A stretch of 21,020 nucleotides of DNA from a virus, in the IMG/VR virus record IMGVR_UViG_3300018049_002076, positions 1 to 21,020 of that record; one strand, 5' to 3'. A model generated the notes under the pieces. It searched no databases. It saw only the letters and a list, made by a program, of their open reading frames with translations, and was not told the DNA's origin. The position numbers were made by a program, and so were the translations under genes. Positions 19,467 through 21,020 of the stretch are shown here, piece after piece; the first letter of the stretch is position 1; each line of letters opens with the position of its first letter.

Positions 19467-21020
19467 CTATTTGCTTGTTGCTATAAATACACCGTTCCAA
19501 TCTTCTGGTAGGTCTTGAGTTTTTTGGAATTCGCAACGCTCAATCCACATGTCATAATACGCATTCATTTTACCATCAAACTCACCTTTAAGTTGTTTGC
19601 AAAAATGTATTGCCATATCAAAACTTTGATTACGATAGCACTCGTGCATTTTATCGTGCTGTGGTTGTATGGCAGGCCAGTTTGTGCTTTCCCAAGCATA
19701 GTCCCATGTGCTTAATACCGTGTATATAGTAATCCCTACACTCTTACCTTTTACTGCTAAATCATCTACCTTAAGATAAAAGAATTCATCAGATGTTTCG
19801 TTATAAGTATTTTCGCCCACAAGCAATAAGCACCCGTACTCTTTACATTTGCTTTCTATCCTAGCGGCAGTACTAACAGCGTCTCCAAGAACATCATAAC
19901 TGTGTCTGCTTGTAGAACCCATTTCCCCAAGATATCCCAAGCCAGTATTAATGCCAGCCCCCATACCAATGGGTGGTCTGCCTTCCGCAGTAATTTTCTC
20001 ATTAAAGTCCTCCACTGCTGTTAACATGTTTAGTCCAGTCATAACTGCTGAATGTGCATGTCGTGGATCATCATTGGGTGCATTGTGTACATGCATACTA
20101 GCATCACCGATATACTTGATAATCATTCCGTCCGCATCAAGTACAGGTTGTGTGATTGCATCCATGTAACCATTCATTAACTTTGTTAATCCTTGCACAT
20201 CGTCACCGAAACTTTCACCTAATGGTGTAAAGCCACGCAGGTCACTAAAACAAATTGAAATCTCTCGTTTCATACCTTCTTTAATCAGTGCAGGGTTTTG
20301 TTGAAGCATACGCACAACTGTAGGCGAGCAGTACCCTGCAAACTGCTTCTGAATTTCCTGTCTAAGTTTGAACTGTATCCAAAAGTTGTTAAACGAACTA
20401 TGTGTGAATACCAAGAACGCACTTAATGCAGGAAATGTTGCGTCAAATAAAACTAAATTGGCAGTATAAGAATGTACACTATAATATACAATTCCACCTA
20501 TAATGCCTACTGTAGTAAACAATCCTGCCCATATAGGCAACTTGTATATTGCTATTGCTATTAAAACCATGCTCAACAAAGCACACAGAAGCTCTACAAG
20601 CGACGATAATTCTGATCTGGTAATGTTACTACCATCAATGAAATTTTGTAGCATAGACGCTTGTATGTGCTGTGGCAGTATGTTGCCTCTCGGAGTGGGT
20701 ACCGGATTGGCAACACCTTCTGCACTCACACCCACTATAACGAACTTTCCACCTAAGTCAGGCAGTTCACTCGCATCTGTATATTCGTATTCATCAAAAG
20801 AGTTATTAAAACGAATATAGGCTGTTCCATCAGGCTGTGTAACAATAGGTTCAAAAGGTGGTACTGCAAATTCTTGTACACCTATTTCTGATGTCTTTAA
20901 CATATAACTTGGCTTTTGTGTATATGCTCTCAACATCTCAATAGCAAAGGAGGGATATATTTTGCCCTCTACACCAATTGCTAATGGATATGTTCTTGTT
21001 TGATTATCTGGTTGTGGTGC
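19467..21020 (-). CDS. CHASE2-domain class III adenylate cyclase (5' end beyond right edge)
   Basis: The frame is open to base 21020, giving 517 visible residues; the true start lies outside. A Met at 20936 is internal, because the 28 codons before it (RTYPLAIGVEGKIYPSFAIEM) belong to CHASE2, an extracytoplasmic sensor domain. Numbering from that Met: CHASE2 continues to about 105 (KFVIVGVSAEG, then ILPQHIQASMLQNF). Three membrane helices follow (about 112-131, 136-153, 160-178), then a linker helix and the cyclase domain from about 225. Metal ligands Asp232 (CFSDLRGFTPLG) and Asp278 (KYIGDAS), adenine-selecting Lys274 and Asp348 (YDVLGDAV), and Arg359 (AARIES) are present. The usual transition-state Asn is Ser355. 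Expected to make cAMP in response to a periplasmic signal. Such a large membrane cyclase is surprising in a phage. Confidence 0.9.
   Translation of the reverse strand, partial: APQPDNQTRTYPLAIGVEGKIYPSFAIEMLRAYTQKPSYMLKTSEIGVQEFAVPPFEPIVTQPDGTAYIRFNNSFDEYEYTDASELPDLGGKFVIVGVSAEGVANPVPTPRGNILPQHIQASMLQNFIDGSNITRSELSSLVELLCALLSMVLIAIAIYKLPIWAGLFTTVGIIGGIVYYSVHSYTANLVLFDATFPALSAFLVFTHSSFNNFWIQFKLRQEIQKQFAGYCSPTVVRMLQQNPALIKEGMKREISICFSDLRGFTPLGESFGDDVQGLTKLMNGYMDAITQPVLDADGMIIKYIGDASMHVHNAPNDDPRHAHSAVMTGLNMLTAVEDFNEKITAEGRPPIGMGAGINTGLGYLGEMGSTSRHSYDVLGDAVSTAARIESKCKEYGCLLLVGENTYNETSDEFFYLKVDDLAVKGKSVGITIYTVLSTWDYAWESTNWPAIQPQHDKMHECYRNQSFDMAIHFCKQLKGEFDGKMNAYYDMWIERCEFQKTQDLPEDWNGVFIATSK

Noticed and set aside
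19482-19489. Perfect TATAAATA on the plus strand near the cyclase 3' end
   Set aside because: It lies inside the minus-strand coding sequence with no plus-strand gene behind it; probably a chance match, although an antisense transcript cannot be excluded.
20934-20936. ATG at 20936 as the start of the cyclase
   Set aside because: The frame stays open to 21020 and the 28 preceding codons encode typical CHASE2 sequence, so the Met is internal.
1-21020. CRISPR arrays, insertion sequences, transposases, rRNA
   Set aside because: No regularly spaced repeats, terminal inverted repeats with a transposase, or rRNA segments were seen.

Overview
The window reads as part of the genome of a T4-like contractile-tailed phage (myovirus) from an AT-rich, probably marine, setting. 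This rests on four virion or DNA-metabolism genes of T4 type (tail sheath gp18, neck gp13-like, neck gp14-like, sheath terminator gp15-like), a phage dNMP kinase like T4 gp1, T4-type late promoters (G/A-ATAAATA), very tight gene packing with many 1-14 base overlaps, and a phage-borne tRNA. Many metabolic genes are inserted between the structural genes, as in marine T4-like phages. No photosynthesis genes are present. The isocitrate lyase hints at a heterotrophic host, but the host cannot be read from the sequence.

Layout. Positions 1-3116, minus strand: tail sheath (runs off the left edge), dNMP kinase, gp13-like neck protein. Positions 3127-4559, minus: two genes of unknown function (379 aa, and a 76-aa membrane protein) behind a near-perfect sigma70 promoter. 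Positions 4549-10022, minus: a tightly overlapping six-gene operon, in transcription order amidinotransferase, three tandem 2OG-Fe(II) oxygenase paralogues, an NDP-sugar epimerase/dehydratase and a large B12-domain-type radical SAM enzyme. Positions 10032-14286, minus: SGNH hydrolase-like protein, tRNA-Ser(GCU), isocitrate lyase, a glycosyltransferase-like protein and a short PLP aminotransferase-like protein. Positions 14316-18923, plus: a SPASM-type radical SAM protein, gp14-like, gp15-like, a Nudix hydrolase and a 211-aa unknown. Positions 18908-21020, minus: a CHASE2-adenylate cyclase (5' end beyond the right edge) followed by a fourth 2OG-Fe(II) oxygenase.

The transcription map can be read from the sequence. 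Seven (G/A)ATAAATA late-promoter motifs precede the sheath, gp13, amidinotransferase, SGNH, radical SAM, gp14 and 211-aa genes. In five of these the motif sits exactly 5 bases before the ATG and no Shine-Dalgarno sequence is present, so T4 late-promoter geometry puts the transcript start on the start codon (leaderless mRNA). In the other two the motif is farther away and a clear Shine-Dalgarno is present.

The metabolic genes could act together during late infection. The membrane cyclase would make cAMP, and isocitrate lyase would divert isocitrate to glyoxylate and succinate. The amidinotransferase/oxygenase/epimerase/radical SAM operon, with the PLP and glycosyltransferase-like genes upstream, looks like a small biosynthetic or surface-modification pathway with an unknown product. 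These functional links are inference; the enzyme families are read from motifs.
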